Of a stretch of 64,000 nt of DNA, positions 8,931 to 19,022 are shown in pieces. How positions within the stretch are numbered: position 1 is the first letter of the stretch; each line of letters begins with the position of its first letter. The translations under genes and the position numbers were made by a program. The stretch is taken from the NCBI RefSeq assembly GCF_030689305.1, contig NZ_JAUYVM010000001.1, positions 658,020 through 722,019 of the forward strand, given 5' to 3'. Source of the stretch: Vibrio penaeicida (lineage in GTDB: Bacteria; Pseudomonadota; Gammaproteobacteria; Enterobacterales; Vibrionaceae). The notes under the pieces were generated by a model. That model had not been told where the DNA came from. It ran no database searches and saw nothing but the letters and a program-made list of their open reading frames with translations.

Positions 8931-9527
8931 TTACAGTTGAACACCAGAGAATGACATGAAGCCCAGTGCCATCAGACCTACAGAGATAAATGTGATACCA
9001 AGACCACGTAAACCTGGAGGAACGTCTGAGTACTTCATCTTCTCACGAATACCTGCTAACGCAACGATAGCAAGCATCCAACCTACACCAGAACCGAAGC
9101 CGTACACTACGGACTCAGCAAAGTTGTAATCACGCTGCACCATGAAAGATACACCACCGAAGATTGCACAGTTAACTGTGATCAACGGAAGGAAAATACC
9201 TAGTGCGTTGTACAGAGGCGGGAAGAAACGGTCTAAAACCATCTCTAGAATCTGTACCAATGCTGCAATTACACCAATGAAGGTAATGAAGTTCAGGAAG
9301 CTCAGGTCAACACCTTCAACCAGAGCGTTCTCTTTAAGCACAAGGTTGTAAACCAAGTTGTTTACCGGTACTGCGATAGTAAGTACTACGACAACAGCGA
9401 CACCTAAGCCAAAAGAAGTCTTAACTTTCTTAGAGACAGCAAGGAACGTACACATACCCAAGAAGAAAGACAGTGCCATGTTTTCGATGAAAATCGATTT
9501 AACTAGCAGACTAATATAATGTTCCAT
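8931..9527 (-). CDS. nqrE: Na+-NQR subunit E (integral membrane)
   Basis: 198 residues with six membrane helices. It carries the family signatures [21 protein letters not shown] near the start and [15 protein letters not shown] in the middle; the cysteines in these two motifs correspond to those that, with NqrD, hold the intramembrane iron centre. It is homologous to RnfA/RnfE and pairs with NqrD in inverted topology. There are 7 bp between it and nqrD. The length matches the family. Confidence 0.98.
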   Translation of the reverse strand: MEHYISLLVKSIFIENMALSFFLGMCTFLAVSKKVKTSFGLGVAVVVVLTIAVPVNNLVYNLVLKENALVEGVDLSFLNFITFIGVIAALVQILEMVLDRFFPPLYNALGIFLPLITVNCAIFGGVSFMVQRDYNFAESVVYGFGSGVGWMLAIVALAGIREKMKYSDVPPGLRGLGITFISVGLMALGFMSFSGVQL

Positions 9528-9534
9528 GACGACC

Positions 9535-10167
9535 TTACTCCTTCGCTTCTACTTGTTCTGGCTTGAACACACGGATCGCCCAGATTAGGAAACCGATCAA
9601 GAAGAATGCAGATGGTGCCAGAAGCATCAGACCGTTCGGTTGGTACCAACCGCCATTACTTACCAGCGGAAGTACTTCCATACCAAATAGCTTGCCGCTA
9701 CCAAATAGCTCGCGGAAGAAACCAACTGTAATCAGTACAAAACCGTAACCAAGACCGTTACCAATACCATCAATTAAAGATGGTAGAGGTGCAGATTTCA
9801 TAGCAAATGCTTCTGCACGACCCATTACGATACAGTTTGTAATGATCAGACCAACGAATACAGATAGCTGCTTAGAGATATCGTATAAGTAAGCTTTCAG
9901 GATTTGGTCTACCACGATTACCAAAGAAGCAATGATCGCCATCTGTACGATAATACGAACACTGTTTGGAATGTGGTTACGGATCAGAGAAACAAAGAAG
10001 TTTGACAGTGCCGTTACGAAAATAACCGCAAGAGTCATTACAAACGCTGTTTCTAGTTTAGTGGTTACTGCTAGCGCAGAACACACACCAAGTACCTGAA
10101 GCGCGATTGGGTTGTTATCCAATACTGGCGCTAAGACACTCTTTTTAATATCTTTTGCACTAGACAT
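9535..10167 (-). CDS. nqrD: Na+-NQR subunit D (integral membrane)
   Basis: 210 residues, six predicted membrane helices, with the family motifs [19 protein letters not shown] and [17 protein letters not shown], each carrying one of the conserved cysteines that share the iron centre with NqrE. The start ATG overlaps the nqrC stop (TAATG), indicating translational coupling. Length and order match other Vibrio nqr operons. Confidence 0.98.
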   Translation of the reverse strand: MSSAKDIKKSVLAPVLDNNPIALQVLGVCSALAVTTKLETAFVMTLAVIFVTALSNFFVSLIRNHIPNSVRIIVQMAIIASLVIVVDQILKAYLYDISKQLSVFVGLIITNCIVMGRAEAFAMKSAPLPSLIDGIGNGLGYGFVLITVGFFRELFGSGKLFGMEVLPLVSNGGWYQPNGLMLLAPSAFFLIGFLIWAIRVFKPEQVEAKE

Positions 10168-10955
10168 TAGTTCAGACCTCCGTCACGAACTTTAGCTAGG
10201 AATGGACCAAAGCCCTTCTCACCCAGCCAGAAGTCGAATGTACCCTGAACACCGTTACCAGTTAGTGTTGCGCCAGATAGACCATCAACACCGTGCTCAG
10301 AACCGGCTGGTGCGCCACCTTTAACAACCTTGATTGCTGGCTGGTGGTTTTCGTCGAATAGTTTCTTACCTACCCACTGTGCACGCCAAGTTGGGTTTTC
10401 AACCTCACCACCAAGACCAGGAGTTTCACCTTGCTCGTAGTAAGTAATACCCGACACTGTGTTACCGTCTGTTTCAACAGCAACAAATGCGTACATCATT
10501 GACCATAGACCAGTTCCATGGACAGGGATAATAACTTTAGAAAAGTCACTGCCACTTTTAACTAGGTAAACGACTCCCGTGTTCGCACGACGAATAATCT
10601 TTGCCCTGTCGTCTTCAGACGTCAGTTTAATCGACTGAGAAAGATCTTTAGAAGCTTTACGCTGATCGTAATTTGAAGCAGTTAAACCGTCTTCAGTTTC
10701 CTGAACGTATTCACCCGTGTTGAAATCAACCAAGCGAGGTTCGATTTTTTCACCAAACAGTGCACGAACTTCTGCTGGGCTGCTTGCTTCGTAGCCAGCA
10801 ACTTCAACAATTTTACTTTGCTTATCCAGAACAGCGTTTGCTTTCTGTTGACCACGTAGACCAACGGCTGCTGTTGATACGACGATTGAACAAACCAAGC
10901 TCAATCCGACAACAACACCCAGCGTCTTTTTAATGCTATCGTTACTATTTGCCAT
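10167..10955 (-). CDS. nqrC: Na+-NQR subunit C (covalent FMN)
   Basis: 262 residues. One N-terminal membrane helix (about 12-32) is followed by a periplasmic FMN-binding domain. The flavinylation motif is [10 protein letters not shown], with the acceptor threonine at residue 230; the GETPGLGGE segment is also conserved. ApbE, encoded downstream, performs the attachment. The 5' end overlaps the end of nqrB by 11 bp, and the stop overlaps the nqrD start. Confidence 0.98.
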   Translation of the reverse strand: MANSNDSIKKTLGVVVGLSLVCSIVVSTAAVGLRGQQKANAVLDKQSKIVEVAGYEASSPAEVRALFGEKIEPRLVDFNTGEYVQETEDGLTASNYDQRKASKDLSQSIKLTSEDDRAKIIRRANTGVVYLVKSGSDFSKVIIPVHGTGLWSMMYAFVAVETDGNTVSGITYYEQGETPGLGGEVENPTWRAQWVGKKLFDENHQPAIKVVKGGAPAGSEHGVDGLSGATLTGNGVQGTFDFWLGEKGFGPFLAKVRDGGLN

Positions 10956-12189
10956 AACGTGCTTTTCTCCGCTTGATGTTCTTCTCGATCACGACGTGGT
11001 CGAACAGAGGTGCAAATAGGTTCGCAAACAGAATCGCCAGCATCATACCTTCTGGGTAAGCTGGGTTAACCACACGAATCATCACACACATTGCGCCAAT
11101 TAGTGCACCGTATGCCCACTTACCTTTATTCGTAAAGGAAGCAGATACTGGGTCGGTTGCCATGAAGAACATACCAAATGCAAAACCACCCAAAACTAGG
11201 TGCCAATGCCACGGCATGCTAAATAATGGGTTAGTGTCTGAACCAATGACGTTGAAAAGGAATGACGTCGCCACCATACCTAAAAGCACACCAATAATGA
11301 TTCGCCAGGAGGCAACACCGATATAAACAATAAACGCAGCACCGATCATAAGCGCCAGAGTCGACACTTCACCGATAGAACCTGGGATATTACCTAGGAA
11401 AGCATCCATCCAAGTGATCGCGTCACCTGTGATAGTGTTCACTAGCGCACCGTTACCGCCTTGAGCCCATTGGCTAAGAGCTGTTGCACCAGAGAAACCA
11501 TCCGCTGCAGTCCAAACCACATCACCAGAGATTTGTGCTGGGTATGCAAAGAATAGGAATGCACGACCCGCAAGCGCTGGGTTCAAGAAGTTACGACCTG
11601 TGCCACCAAAGATTTCTTTCGCGACCACAACACCGAAGGTAATACCTAGAGCTGCTTGCCAAAGAGGAAGTGTTGGTGGAACGATTAACGCAAACAAGAT
11701 GGAAGTAACAAAGAAGCCTTCGTTTACTTCGTGCTTACGAACCATACAGAATAGAACTTCCCAGAAGCCACCTACCGCGAATACTGTTAAGTAAATCGGC
11801 AAGAAGTAGGTTGCACCAAGAATCATCTTGGTTCCCCACCCGGCTTCAACGGAAACTGGACCGGCAATCATCTCTGTTAACCAGTAGTGCCAGTTACCAG
11901 CAACAACATTCGCTAGTTCTGCACCTTGGTAAAGATGGTTAAGACCCATAATTGCTTGGTTACCTGCGTTATACATACCCCAGAAAATTGCTGGGAACGT
12001 CGCAAACCAAACCATGATCATGATGCGTTTTAAGTCAACGCTATCACGAACGTGTGAACCACGTTTTGTCACCAAACCAGGTGTATAGAATACTGTTGCT
12101 ACAGCTTCGTACAGTGCAAACCATTTTTCATGTTTGCCACCAGGTTCAAAATGGTGCTCTATATCTTCAAGAAACTTCTTTAGGGCCAT
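10945..12189 (-). CDS. nqrB: Na+-NQR subunit B (covalent FMN, sodium channel)
   Basis: 414 residues, about ten membrane helices; it is the Na+-conducting subunit and also binds riboflavin. The flavinylation motif [11 protein letters not shown] places the acceptor threonine at residue 236, the same position as in V. cholerae NqrB. The [16 protein letters not shown] segment is highly conserved. Its start is 3 bp after the nqrA stop and its end overlaps nqrC by 11 bp. Confidence 0.98.
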   Translation of the reverse strand: MALKKFLEDIEHHFEPGGKHEKWFALYEAVATVFYTPGLVTKRGSHVRDSVDLKRIMIMVWFATFPAIFWGMYNAGNQAIMGLNHLYQGAELANVVAGNWHYWLTEMIAGPVSVEAGWGTKMILGATYFLPIYLTVFAVGGFWEVLFCMVRKHEVNEGFFVTSILFALIVPPTLPLWQAALGITFGVVVAKEIFGGTGRNFLNPALAGRAFLFFAYPAQISGDVVWTAADGFSGATALSQWAQGGNGALVNTITGDAITWMDAFLGNIPGSIGEVSTLALMIGAAFIVYIGVASWRIIIGVLLGMVATSFLFNVIGSDTNPLFSMPWHWHLVLGGFAFGMFFMATDPVSASFTNKGKWAYGALIGAMCVMIRVVNPAYPEGMMLAILFANLFAPLFDHVVIEKNIKRRKARYGK

Positions 12190-12192
12190 GAC

Positions 12193-13533
12193 TTAACCTT
12201 CCTTCTCGATCTTGTCTAGACATTCACGAAGCAACTCGCCGTAATCATATTTACCTGGGCACACAAACGTACACAGTGCTAAATCTTCTTCGTCCAGCTC
12301 AAGCGCACCGAGTGACTGAGCACTATCAGTATCGCCGGCACATAGGTCACGAAGCAGCAGAGTTGGTTCCATATCCAGTGGTAATACCTTCTCATAGTTA
12401 CCGATTGGCACCATAGAACGATCACTACCGTTGGTCGTTGTTGTCATGTTAAACAGACGCCCTGAAAACAGGTGACCAAAATATGCACGAGTAATAGAGT
12501 ATTTGTTCTTACCAGGCATCGCCCAGCCAAATAGCTCTTTTTCATAGCCTTCACGAAGTGCAGACACTTGAAGGTGGTAACGACCAAGGAAGGCATGAGG
12601 ACCTTTCGCTTGAGTACCTGCTAGTACAGAACCAGAAATAATACGTACATCACCAGGCATCATCTCACCATCAGTAAGCTGATCTAGGTTTGCACCCATT
12701 GTTGTACGTACTAGACGAGGATTGTTTACCACTGGACCTGCCAGAGAAACAACACGGCCTGAATAGACTTCACCAGTAAGGAAAAGATGACCTATTGCAA
12801 TCACATCTTGATAGTTGATGCTCCAAGCAACGTATTCTTCGTTAACTGGGTAAAGGAAATGCATGTGTGTACCAACAAGCCCAGCAGGGTGTGGTCCATC
12901 AAATACATGTTCTTCAACATTTGATTGAGATGAGCGAGGAAGGCTTTCACCGTTCTTACATACCAACACCTTACCTTCCGTTAGACGAGAAAGAACGTCC
13001 AAACCGGCAGTGAAAGCATCAGATTGCTCGTTAATGATCACTCCAGCATCTGCCGACAATGGGTTGGTATCCATAGCGGTTACAAAGATAGCTTGAGTTG
13101 AAGACTCGATCGCGGGAACCTTGCTAAACGGACGAGTACGGAGTGCAGTCCACGCGCCAGAATTAACCAGTTGAGTTTTGATCGCTTCACGTTCAAGGCT
13201 CACTAATTTATCGGCTGTGTAACTGTCAAAAGTCACTTTCTCATCACCAGAAACTTCAATCACTACAGATTGAAGAACGCGCTTTGCGCCTCGGTTAACT
13301 TCAATGACTTTACCACTTGCTGGAGAAGTAAATAACACGCCAGAGTTCTTTTTGTCTTCAAAAAGAGCCTGACCTTTCTTCACTTCATCGCCTACGCGAA
13401 CATGCATCGTAGGACGCATTCCAACGTACTCTTCGCCAAGCAAGGCGACTTTATTGATGGACTTGCCATCACTTATCACCTGGGATGGAACTCCAGAAAT
13501 TGGAATATCCAAGCCCTTATTTATTGTAATCAT
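12193..13533 (-). CDS. nqrA: Na+-NQR subunit A
   Basis: 446 residues from the ATG at 13533; an in-frame GTG four codons earlier is possible, but [14 protein letters not shown] is the start known in this family and gives the usual length. It is a cytoplasmic subunit, related to RnfC, that contributes to quinone binding. Conserved features are [14 protein letters not shown], the barrel-sandwich region [16 protein letters not shown], and the C-terminal [12 protein letters not shown] segment. It is the first gene of the operon; the promoter and a strong inverted repeat lie in the 410 bp upstream. Confidence 0.97.
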   Translation of the reverse strand: MITINKGLDIPISGVPSQVISDGKSINKVALLGEEYVGMRPTMHVRVGDEVKKGQALFEDKKNSGVLFTSPASGKVIEVNRGAKRVLQSVVIEVSGDEKVTFDSYTADKLVSLEREAIKTQLVNSGAWTALRTRPFSKVPAIESSTQAIFVTAMDTNPLSADAGVIINEQSDAFTAGLDVLSRLTEGKVLVCKNGESLPRSSQSNVEEHVFDGPHPAGLVGTHMHFLYPVNEEYVAWSINYQDVIAIGHLFLTGEVYSGRVVSLAGPVVNNPRLVRTTMGANLDQLTDGEMMPGDVRIISGSVLAGTQAKGPHAFLGRYHLQVSALREGYEKELFGWAMPGKNKYSITRAYFGHLFSGRLFNMTTTTNGSDRSMVPIGNYEKVLPLDMEPTLLLRDLCAGDTDSAQSLGALELDEEDLALCTFVCPGKYDYGELLRECLDKIEKEG

Positions 13534-13608
13534 ACGCACTTGCACTACTTTATCGGGAAAAAGATTCTTTTAATTGCGTAAAAGTTAGACACGACATTTT
13601 GTGTCCGG

Positions 13609-13633
13609 TTTTGACCTGACACCCTGGTCAAAA
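13609..13633. promoter_or_regulatory. Perfect inverted repeat upstream of nqrA
   Basis: TTTTGACC (13609-13616) and GGTCAAAA (13626-13633) are perfect complements separated by 9 bases. It is centred about 88 bp before the nqrA ATG, next to a second smaller inverted repeat (GACAC/GTGTC, 13588-13605). It could be an operator or a leader hairpin; there is no T-run, so a terminator is less likely. Confidence 0.45.
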
Positions 13634-13916
13634 TCGCAACATCCTCTTAATTAACTCGTCACAAAAAATAGCGAGTTTTATCAGGTGCGATAGTCTAGCA
13701 TCTTTTGTGAAGGTGATGCCATGACCATGCATTGGATAAATCTGTAATTTTTTGTATGTTGGTTATAGATTAGCTAATCAAAGTGAATAAGTTTGAACTG
13801 TCGCACAAATGTTAATATTTCATAAAAATATTTAGACTTAAGCCATTCATTTTTATTTATATGTTTTTTTAACAATTCACTTCTTTAACATTCATTCACT
13901 CAACGAGTAATTGCAT

Positions 13917-13939
13917 AAAAAAGGCAGCCAAGCCGCCTT
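13917..13939 (-). terminator. Terminator after bolA
   Basis: On the minus strand AAGGCGGC-TTG-GCTGCCTT (one wobble) is followed by TTTTT at 13921-13917. It sits 4 bp after the bolA stop. Confidence 0.8.
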
Positions 13940-13943
13940 AATA

Positions 13944-14258
13944 TCAACCCAGTTTGCTTCCGCCCAAACACATTGGGCTCTCTGGAGCACCATCTATTTG
14001 TTGCAACCATTCTGATTCAGTATAGGTATGAATAGAGAGAGCGTGTATGTGATTTTCTAATTCTTCTATCAGTACGCCATTAACTTTGCGGTGACGAGCA
14101 ACCAGTCTCAAGTTTTCAAACGCTTGGCTGACGATGATCACTTTAAAGTGACTTTCAGAGCCTTTGGGGACGTTATGCATGTAACTTTCATTAAGAACTT
14201 CTAAGTGCTTTGGTTCAAACGCACTGCGCAATTTTTCTTCAATGATTTCATGAATCAT
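13944..14258 (-). CDS. bolA: BolA family transcriptional regulator / Fe-S partner
   Basis: 104 residues, the normal BolA size. It begins [15 protein letters not shown] and has the central [16 protein letters not shown] segment, then [17 protein letters not shown] with the conserved arginine-histidine pair, and [14 protein letters not shown]. BolA proteins work with monothiol glutaredoxins on Fe-S clusters and affect morphology and stress response. The gene is monocistronic with its own terminator, divergent from rlmG. In E. coli it is also near yajG-ampG, as here. Confidence 0.95.
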   Translation of the reverse strand: MIHEIIEEKLRSAFEPKHLEVLNESYMHNVPKGSESHFKVIIVSQAFENLRLVARHRKVNGVLIEELENHIHALSIHTYTESEWLQQIDGAPESPMCLGGSKLG

Positions 14259-14495
14259 ATTTATTCCTTGCTCAATTTTTGTTTGATTATACCTTACTGA
14301 CGATCGCCCGCTATGTCCTTGTTATCAATATCACAACATTCTAAGGTCAGATAACCGCTCAAGGTGGCTTTTGAAGAATAAGCCCTTCGTAGCGACCCCC
14401 TTTCTACGCATTCAAGTGAATTGTATTTATTTTCATTTCTAGAATTTGCCGCTTTCTGCGACAATGCGCTCTTAGCCCATAAGAAACCAAGCACA

Positions 14496-15632
14496 ATGAA
14501 TACCGAGCTACACATCGACGGTCGCACTTTAACGCTACAACGCTTTCCCAAACGAGCACAAGAAACACTTCAGGCATGGAATGCGGGTGACGAATACCTT
14601 ATTAATTACGTTGAGAACGAGCTTAAAGTTTCAGACGGAAAAAAAATCCTCATTTTGAACGATAACTTTGGGGCTTTATCTTGCTGGTTTTCAGAAAAAC
14701 ATCACGTCACAATGATGACGGATTCGTTTGTATCGCATCGAGGAACGCTAAAGAATCTGCAACGGAATCAATGCAATAAAGTCGACTTTCTAACCAGCTT
14801 GGAATGCATCCCTACCGATGTCGACTTAGTGCTTATGCAGATCCCCAAAATTAATCGGTTTTTAACATATCAGCTCAACCAATTGCGATCGGTGTTACCT
14901 TCGCACTGCCAAATAGTTGCGGTGAACAAAGTTAAAGAAATACACACATCCACATTAAAGCTGTTTGAAAAACAACTTGGTACCACAACGACCTCTCTTG
15001 CGTGGAAAAAGCACCGTCTTGTATTCTCGATACCGGACTCTGCCATCAGCCATAAGGCAGAACCTGAAACAAAATGGGAAGTGGATGGCGAAAACTTTTC
15101 TCTGACCAACCTCGCCAACGTCTATTCCGGAGAAGCGCTCGATTTAGGTGCGCGCTTTATGCTTGAGCATATTCCTCGGAGCCCTCAGCTAGAGCACATT
15201 CTTGATCTTGGTTGTGGCAATGGCGTTCTTTCTGTTAAAGCAGGGCAATTAAACCCTCAAGCAAGTATTACCTGTGTAGACGAAAGCTACATGGCTGTGG
15301 AATCGGCTAAGCGCAATCTCACAGAAACTCTGGGTGAAGATCGCAATATCCAGTGTATAGCCAATAATTGCCTTGATGGATTTGAAAAAGAGAGTACTTA
15401 CTTAGTGTTATGTAATCCCCCATTCCATCAACAACAAGCCGTTACAGACCACATTGCGTGGCAGATGTTCTGTGATGCAAAGCATGTTCTTAGTAGTGGA
15501 GGGGATTTATTTGTTATTGGTAACCGTCACCTAGGCTACGATATAAAACTTGAACGCTTATTTGGAAAATCGCAGGTTAAGCTCGTCGCTTCGAATCGTA
15601 AATTTGTTATATTACAAGCCACTAAAAAATAG
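14496..15632 (+). CDS. rlmG: 23S rRNA (guanine(1835)-N2)-methyltransferase RlmG
   Basis: 378 residues from the ATG at 14496, the same length as E. coli RlmG. A longer frame from 14421 adds an unconserved hydrophobic stretch and is rejected. The N-terminal degenerate methyltransferase half has RTLTLQRFP, LQAWNAGDEYL and ILNDNFGALSC. The C-terminal catalytic half has the SAM motif ILDLGCGNGVLS and the catalytic motif LCNPPFHQQ (N-P-P-F), typical of N2-guanine rRNA methyltransferases. RsmC (16S m2G1207) is a close relative, but the N-terminal sequence clearly matches RlmG. It forms an apparent run with yajG and the cyclophilin gene downstream. Confidence 0.93.
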   Translation: MNTELHIDGRTLTLQRFPKRAQETLQAWNAGDEYLINYVENELKVSDGKKILILNDNFGALSCWFSEKHHVTMMTDSFVSHRGTLKNLQRNQCNKVDFLTSLECIPTDVDLVLMQIPKINRFLTYQLNQLRSVLPSHCQIVAVNKVKEIHTSTLKLFEKQLGTTTTSLAWKKHRLVFSIPDSAISHKAEPETKWEVDGENFSLTNLANVYSGEALDLGARFMLEHIPRSPQLEHILDLGCGNGVLSVKAGQLNPQASITCVDESYMAVESAKRNLTETLGEDRNIQCIANNCLDGFEKESTYLVLCNPPFHQQQAVTDHIAWQMFCDAKHVLSSGGDLFVIGNRHLGYDIKLERLFGKSQVKLVASNRKFVILQATKK

Positions 15633-15670
15633 AAAACGTCCTGCGAGAATGTTTAATTAAGGAATTCGTC

Positions 15671-16243
15671 ATGAGAAAATTGATACTTGCTGCATCTGTA
15701 ACACTTTTAGCAGCTTGCGCTTCTCCACAGAAAGAAGAACAAATAAACCTCACACCGACACCAACCTTGAGCAGCGTAAAATTGGTGAATGGGCAGTCTT
15801 TCTCTCTAGAAAGCCGTGATATACGAACTTCTCAGTATGTCGCGTTAGTCAACAGCGGTCGTCGCACGACGCAACCTATCCATACAAAGCAAAATCTGCG
15901 TATCGCCATTGAAACTGCGATGTACCAGCAATTGGTCTCCCAAGGTTTCCAAATGGTAGCAAACAGCAACAATACCCTTAGCCTTGAAGTTCAAGAAGCT
16001 TTAGTCAATGTTTCAAACACATTAATGGAAAACGAGTTGGATGCCAAAGTAACGCTTCAGGTCACTGCTGAAACACCACGCGGTAAGCTCGTTAAGTCTT
16101 ACAACGGTACAGCAACGAAAACGGGCACTTTATCTGCGTCTAATGATGACGTTGAATTGGTACTAAATGATGTAGTCGACTTAGTGCTTGCTGAAGTCGC
16201 TAACGACAAAGAACTTCTAAACTACATGAAGGAGAGATTCTAA
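15671..16243 (+). CDS. yajG: YajG family lipoprotein
   Basis: 190 residues. A lipoprotein signal ends at the lipobox LLAACA (Cys16). The body matches the YajG family (YajG/uncharacterised lipoprotein): a beta-alpha domain with SRDIRTSQYVALV and NLRIAIETAMYQQLVSQGFQ. The function is unknown. Its stop overlaps the start of the cyclophilin gene (TAATG), and ampG follows, as in E. coli (yajG-ampG). This suggests an envelope or peptidoglycan-recycling association. Confidence 0.88.
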   Translation: MRKLILAASVTLLAACASPQKEEQINLTPTPTLSSVKLVNGQSFSLESRDIRTSQYVALVNSGRRTTQPIHTKQNLRIAIETAMYQQLVSQGFQMVANSNNTLSLEVQEALVNVSNTLMENELDAKVTLQVTAETPRGKLVKSYNGTATKTGTLSASNDDVELVLNDVVDLVLAEVANDKELLNYMKERF

Positions 16244-16785
16244 TGCGCAGCCTGATTTTATCTTTGGTATGTCTTTTCTCACTACCAACTTGGGCTCAAA
16301 ACGTTGTATTTGAAACAACACTTGGCTCATTCACAGTGGAATTAAATGAAGAAAAGGCTCCTGTCACAGTCAAAAACTTTCTTCGCTACATCGAAGATGG
16401 CAGCTATGAAGGTACTCAATTTCATCGCGTAATTGCTGGTTTTATGGCTCAAGGTGGTGGGTTTGATGAAAAAATGGGTCGCCTGCCCACTTATGATGCA
16501 ATAAAGAATGAAGCCAGCAATGGTTTGAAAAATGACACTGCGACTATCGCAATGGCGCGCACATCTAACCCTCATTCTGCAACACGCCAGTTCTTTATTA
16601 ACCTGCAAAACAATGACTTTCTGAACTACTCATCTTCCAACCCAGGCTACGCCGTCTTTGGAAAGGTGACAAAAGGATTTGATGTGGTTCAGCAAATGGC
16701 CACAAAACCAACCAAGTCCATGGGTAGAATGCAAGATATTCCAGTAGAACCCATCGTTATTAAAAAAGTAACTCTACAAAAATAA
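16243..16785 (+). CDS. Peptidyl-prolyl cis-trans isomerase, cyclophilin type, exported
   Basis: 180 residues. A signal peptide (residues 1-18, cleavage after PTWA) sends it to the periplasm. The cyclophilin domain has VKNFLRYIEDGSYEGTQFHRVI, FMAQGGGF, TIAMARTSNPHSATRQFFIN and GYAVFGKVTKG, containing the catalytic Arg of FHRV and the FFIN strand. It catalyses proline isomerisation. It is translationally coupled to yajG and ends with a strong terminator. It resembles PpiA/PpiB; I leave the symbol open because the exported form next to yajG could be named either way. Confidence 0.92.
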   Translation: MRSLILSLVCLFSLPTWAQNVVFETTLGSFTVELNEEKAPVTVKNFLRYIEDGSYEGTQFHRVIAGFMAQGGGFDEKMGRLPTYDAIKNEASNGLKNDTATIAMARTSNPHSATRQFFINLQNNDFLNYSSSNPGYAVFGKVTKGFDVVQQMATKPTKSMGRMQDIPVEPIVIKKVTLQK

Positions 16786-16792
16786 CAAAACT

Positions 16793-16815
16793 AACGCTGG
16801 CAAAACGCCAGCGTT
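16793..16815 (+). terminator. Terminator after the cyclophilin gene
   Basis: AACGCTGGC and GCCAGCGTT form a perfect 9-bp stem with loop AAAAC, followed by TTCTTTC. Confidence 0.85.
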
Positions 16816-16845
16816 TTCTTTCGCTTTTCATACAAGGAGTGTTCT

Positions 16846-18228
16846 ATGTCAAGCAATATGACTTGGACAGAAACTATCCGAAGTTACCTTGATAAACGCT
16901 TGCTCTGGGTCTTTATGCTGGGCTGCTCCAGCGGCTTTCCTTGGGTTCTCATCGGTTCTAACATGTCCGGTTGGCTCAAAGATGCAGGGCTAACACGCGC
17001 TGCAATTGGTTACTTTGGTTCTATTTTCGCGGTTTACGCTATTAACTTTTTATGGGCACCTTTAGTCGACCGCGTAAAATTACCCATTCTTCACTCTTTG
17101 TTAGGGCAAAGACGAAGTTGGATACTTTTGTGTCAATGTCTTATTTTGATTTGTACTCTGTTTATCGCGGGAGTTGATCCAGCAACAAACTTGATGTTTA
17201 CATCGATGATTGCCTTCGGCATTGCGATAGCCTCTGCAACACAAGACATCGCCATTGATGCTTACCGAATCGATACTTTCCCAAAATCGCAATCCAATAA
17301 ACTCCCTCAAGCTTCCGCTATGGCAGTAGTAGGTTGGTGGACTGGTTATTCTCTTCCTGGGTATTTAGCCTTTATCAATGCCGACAGCATTGGCTGGAAC
17401 GGTGTGTTTTATGGAATGGCTATCATTGTAGGTGTACTAATCCTATTCACCTTGTTAGTAGGCGAGCCACAAACCCAGCGTGAAGCCCTTCAGAAACAAG
17501 CAGAGGAGCGCTACTCTGAAGTTGTCGGGTCTCCGGTCGCTGCGTGGTTTACGGTAACCGTTATTGAACCGTTTTATGACTTCTTCAAACGCAACGGTGT
17601 GCAAGTTGCCGTCACTCTGCTTTTATTCGTATTCCTTTTCAAAATCGGTGAAGCCTTCTTGGGGCGTATGTCGATTACGTTTTATAAGGAAGTCGGCTTC
17701 AGTAATGAACAAATTGGCTACTACTCCAAATTGATTGGTTGGGGCTTTACCATTCTCTTTACCATCATCGGAAGTATGGTGAATGTGAAATTTGGTATTG
17801 TTCGCGGTCTAATGATTGGTGGTATTGCAATGGCGGCAAGTAACTTGATGTTTGCTTGGATAGCCAAAGTAGGACCAAGTGAAACGCTGTTCTTCGCAAC
17901 CATTGTTGTCGATAACTTTACAACGGCATTTTCTACTGTCGCGTTTGTGTCCTTCCTAACCGCTATGACAGGTCAAGCGTTCTCAGCAACTCAATACGCG
18001 TTGCTTGCTTCACTGGGTAATTTTGGAAGAACGACTTTGGCGTCTTTCAGCGGAGAGCTTGTCGATTTCTTGGACGATTGGTCAACTTTCTTCATTGTTA
18101 CTTCGTTGATGGTGATTCCAAGCTTGATTATGCTTTACTCTCTAAGACATCACTTCTCCAATTTGTTGGCCAAAGCCAAAAAAGAATCTGAAAAAGAAGA
18201 AATGGAAGATTCTCCATTGGTTAAATAA
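16846..18228 (+). CDS. ampG: AmpG-type muropeptide permease (MFS)
   Basis: 460 residues, about 12-14 membrane helices. The N-terminal AmpG signature is clear: CSSGFPWVLIGSNMSGWL, then GLTRAAIGYFGSIFAVYAIN and FLWAPLVDR; ATQDIAIDAYRID is also diagnostic. AmpG imports GlcNAc-anhydroMurNAc peptides for cell-wall recycling and is linked to beta-lactamase induction. The gene is separated from the cyclophilin gene by a terminator, so it has its own promoter, and the start has an AAGGAGTG ribosome site. The charged, Lys/Glu-rich C-terminal tail is cytoplasmic. Confidence 0.92.
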   Translation: MSSNMTWTETIRSYLDKRLLWVFMLGCSSGFPWVLIGSNMSGWLKDAGLTRAAIGYFGSIFAVYAINFLWAPLVDRVKLPILHSLLGQRRSWILLCQCLILICTLFIAGVDPATNLMFTSMIAFGIAIASATQDIAIDAYRIDTFPKSQSNKLPQASAMAVVGWWTGYSLPGYLAFINADSIGWNGVFYGMAIIVGVLILFTLLVGEPQTQREALQKQAEERYSEVVGSPVAAWFTVTVIEPFYDFFKRNGVQVAVTLLLFVFLFKIGEAFLGRMSITFYKEVGFSNEQIGYYSKLIGWGFTILFTIIGSMVNVKFGIVRGLMIGGIAMAASNLMFAWIAKVGPSETLFFATIVVDNFTTAFSTVAFVSFLTAMTGQAFSATQYALLASLGNFGRTTLASFSGELVDFLDDWSTFFIVTSLMVIPSLIMLYSLRHHFSNLLAKAKKESEKEEMEDSPLVK

Positions 18229-18241
18229 ATTTCAGACGTAA

Positions 18242-18269
18242 AAAAGAGGCTCTTATTAGAGCCTCTTTT
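18242..18269. terminator. Bidirectional terminator between ampG and the anti-sigma gene
   Basis: AAAAGAGGCTC and GAGCCTCTTTT make a perfect 11-bp stem with a 6-base loop, flanked by A and T runs. Confidence 0.88.
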
Positions 18270-18299
18270 CATTTTGTATTCATCTAACTGGAACACACC

Positions 18300-19022
18300 T
18301 TAAGGGTACATGCCTCGTCCAAACAAGTTGAAGACTCGTGCCACACCTTGGGTAAATATCATCGGCTCGGTCAAAACCGTCAGACACAAACAGTCCTGAT
18401 TTTCCGACGTTTGCGGAGCATGCTTCACTGATGCGTCGCGAGACATGATGTCTCCTTCAGCGTATTTCCCGTCCTCGTCACTAAAACTGCCATGAAGAAC
18501 TAGCGTAGTTTCGACGCCTTTATGGGTGTGCTGAGGTACTTGAACCCCTTCCTTGATGTAAAGTAGGTTCATTCTCGCGTCGTTTTCTTCAAGCTCAATT
18601 GCAGCGCTGTACACCTTACCGCCGTAACTGCGCCACTCACCAATGCGTGACACCTGATTTCTCAACGCCTTCGGTAACACAAACTTCTTCCCATTTAACT
18701 CAATATGCACGGAAGGGGTTGCATCTGCATGAGAAGATGGCTTGAGCTGTTTCATGTCAACTATGGTTGAGAGCATTGATTCCAAATCTAGACTAGGTGC
18801 GTTTTTGTCTTCGTCGATGCCATGTTCTATAGAGAAGCTTGCCTCATCTGCAACACTGTGTGCTTCAAACATATCATTAGCCGCTTCAGCCTCTAACCTT
18901 TGAACGGTTTGTCTACATTGACTGCATGTTTCTAAGTGCGCTGCCACCATAATACCGTGGCAAGGGTCAATAGTGCCATCTACGTAGGCGCGAATCAGTT
19001 CGAACTCTGGGTGATAACTCAT
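18300..19022 (-). CDS. ChrR-type zinc anti-sigma factor with C-terminal cupin
   Basis: 240 residues. The N-terminal anti-sigma domain has the zinc ligands H-x3-C-x2-C (AAHLETCSQC), preceded by the ELIRAYVDGTIDP helix. The C-terminal cupin domain (about 130-235) has VPQHTHKGVETTLVLHGSF and a later KHAPQTSENQDCLCLTV segment. In ChrR of Rhodobacter this family holds an ECF sigma factor until singlet oxygen or organic peroxide breaks the complex. The gene overlaps the sigma-factor gene by 4 bp, so the pair is coupled. A cytoplasmic protein: no membrane helix is seen. Confidence 0.92.
   Translation of the reverse strand: MSYHPEFELIRAYVDGTIDPCHGIMVAAHLETCSQCRQTVQRLEAEAANDMFEAHSVADEASFSIEHGIDEDKNAPSLDLESMLSTIVDMKQLKPSSHADATPSVHIELNGKKFVLPKALRNQVSRIGEWRSYGGKVYSAAIELEENDARMNLLYIKEGVQVPQHTHKGVETTLVLHGSFSDEDGKYAEGDIMSRDASVKHAPQTSENQDCLCLTVLTEPMIFTQGVARVFNLFGRGMYP

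Larger units (their letters stand above)
13534..13943. other. Intergenic region between bolA terminator and nqrA: nqr promoter region
   Basis: 410 bp without a gene. Directly upstream of nqrA lie the inverted repeats GACAC-N8-GTGTC (13588-13605) and TTTTGACC-N9-GGTCAAAA (13609-13633). The stretch 13740-13920 is very AT-rich with no recognisable ORF. The nqr promoter must lie here on the minus strand, but I cannot fix the -10/-35 with confidence. Confidence 0.6.

Noticed and set aside
14421..14495. 25-residue N-terminal extension of rlmG
   Set aside because: Known RlmG begins near the internal ATG, and the added stretch is hydrophobic and unconserved.
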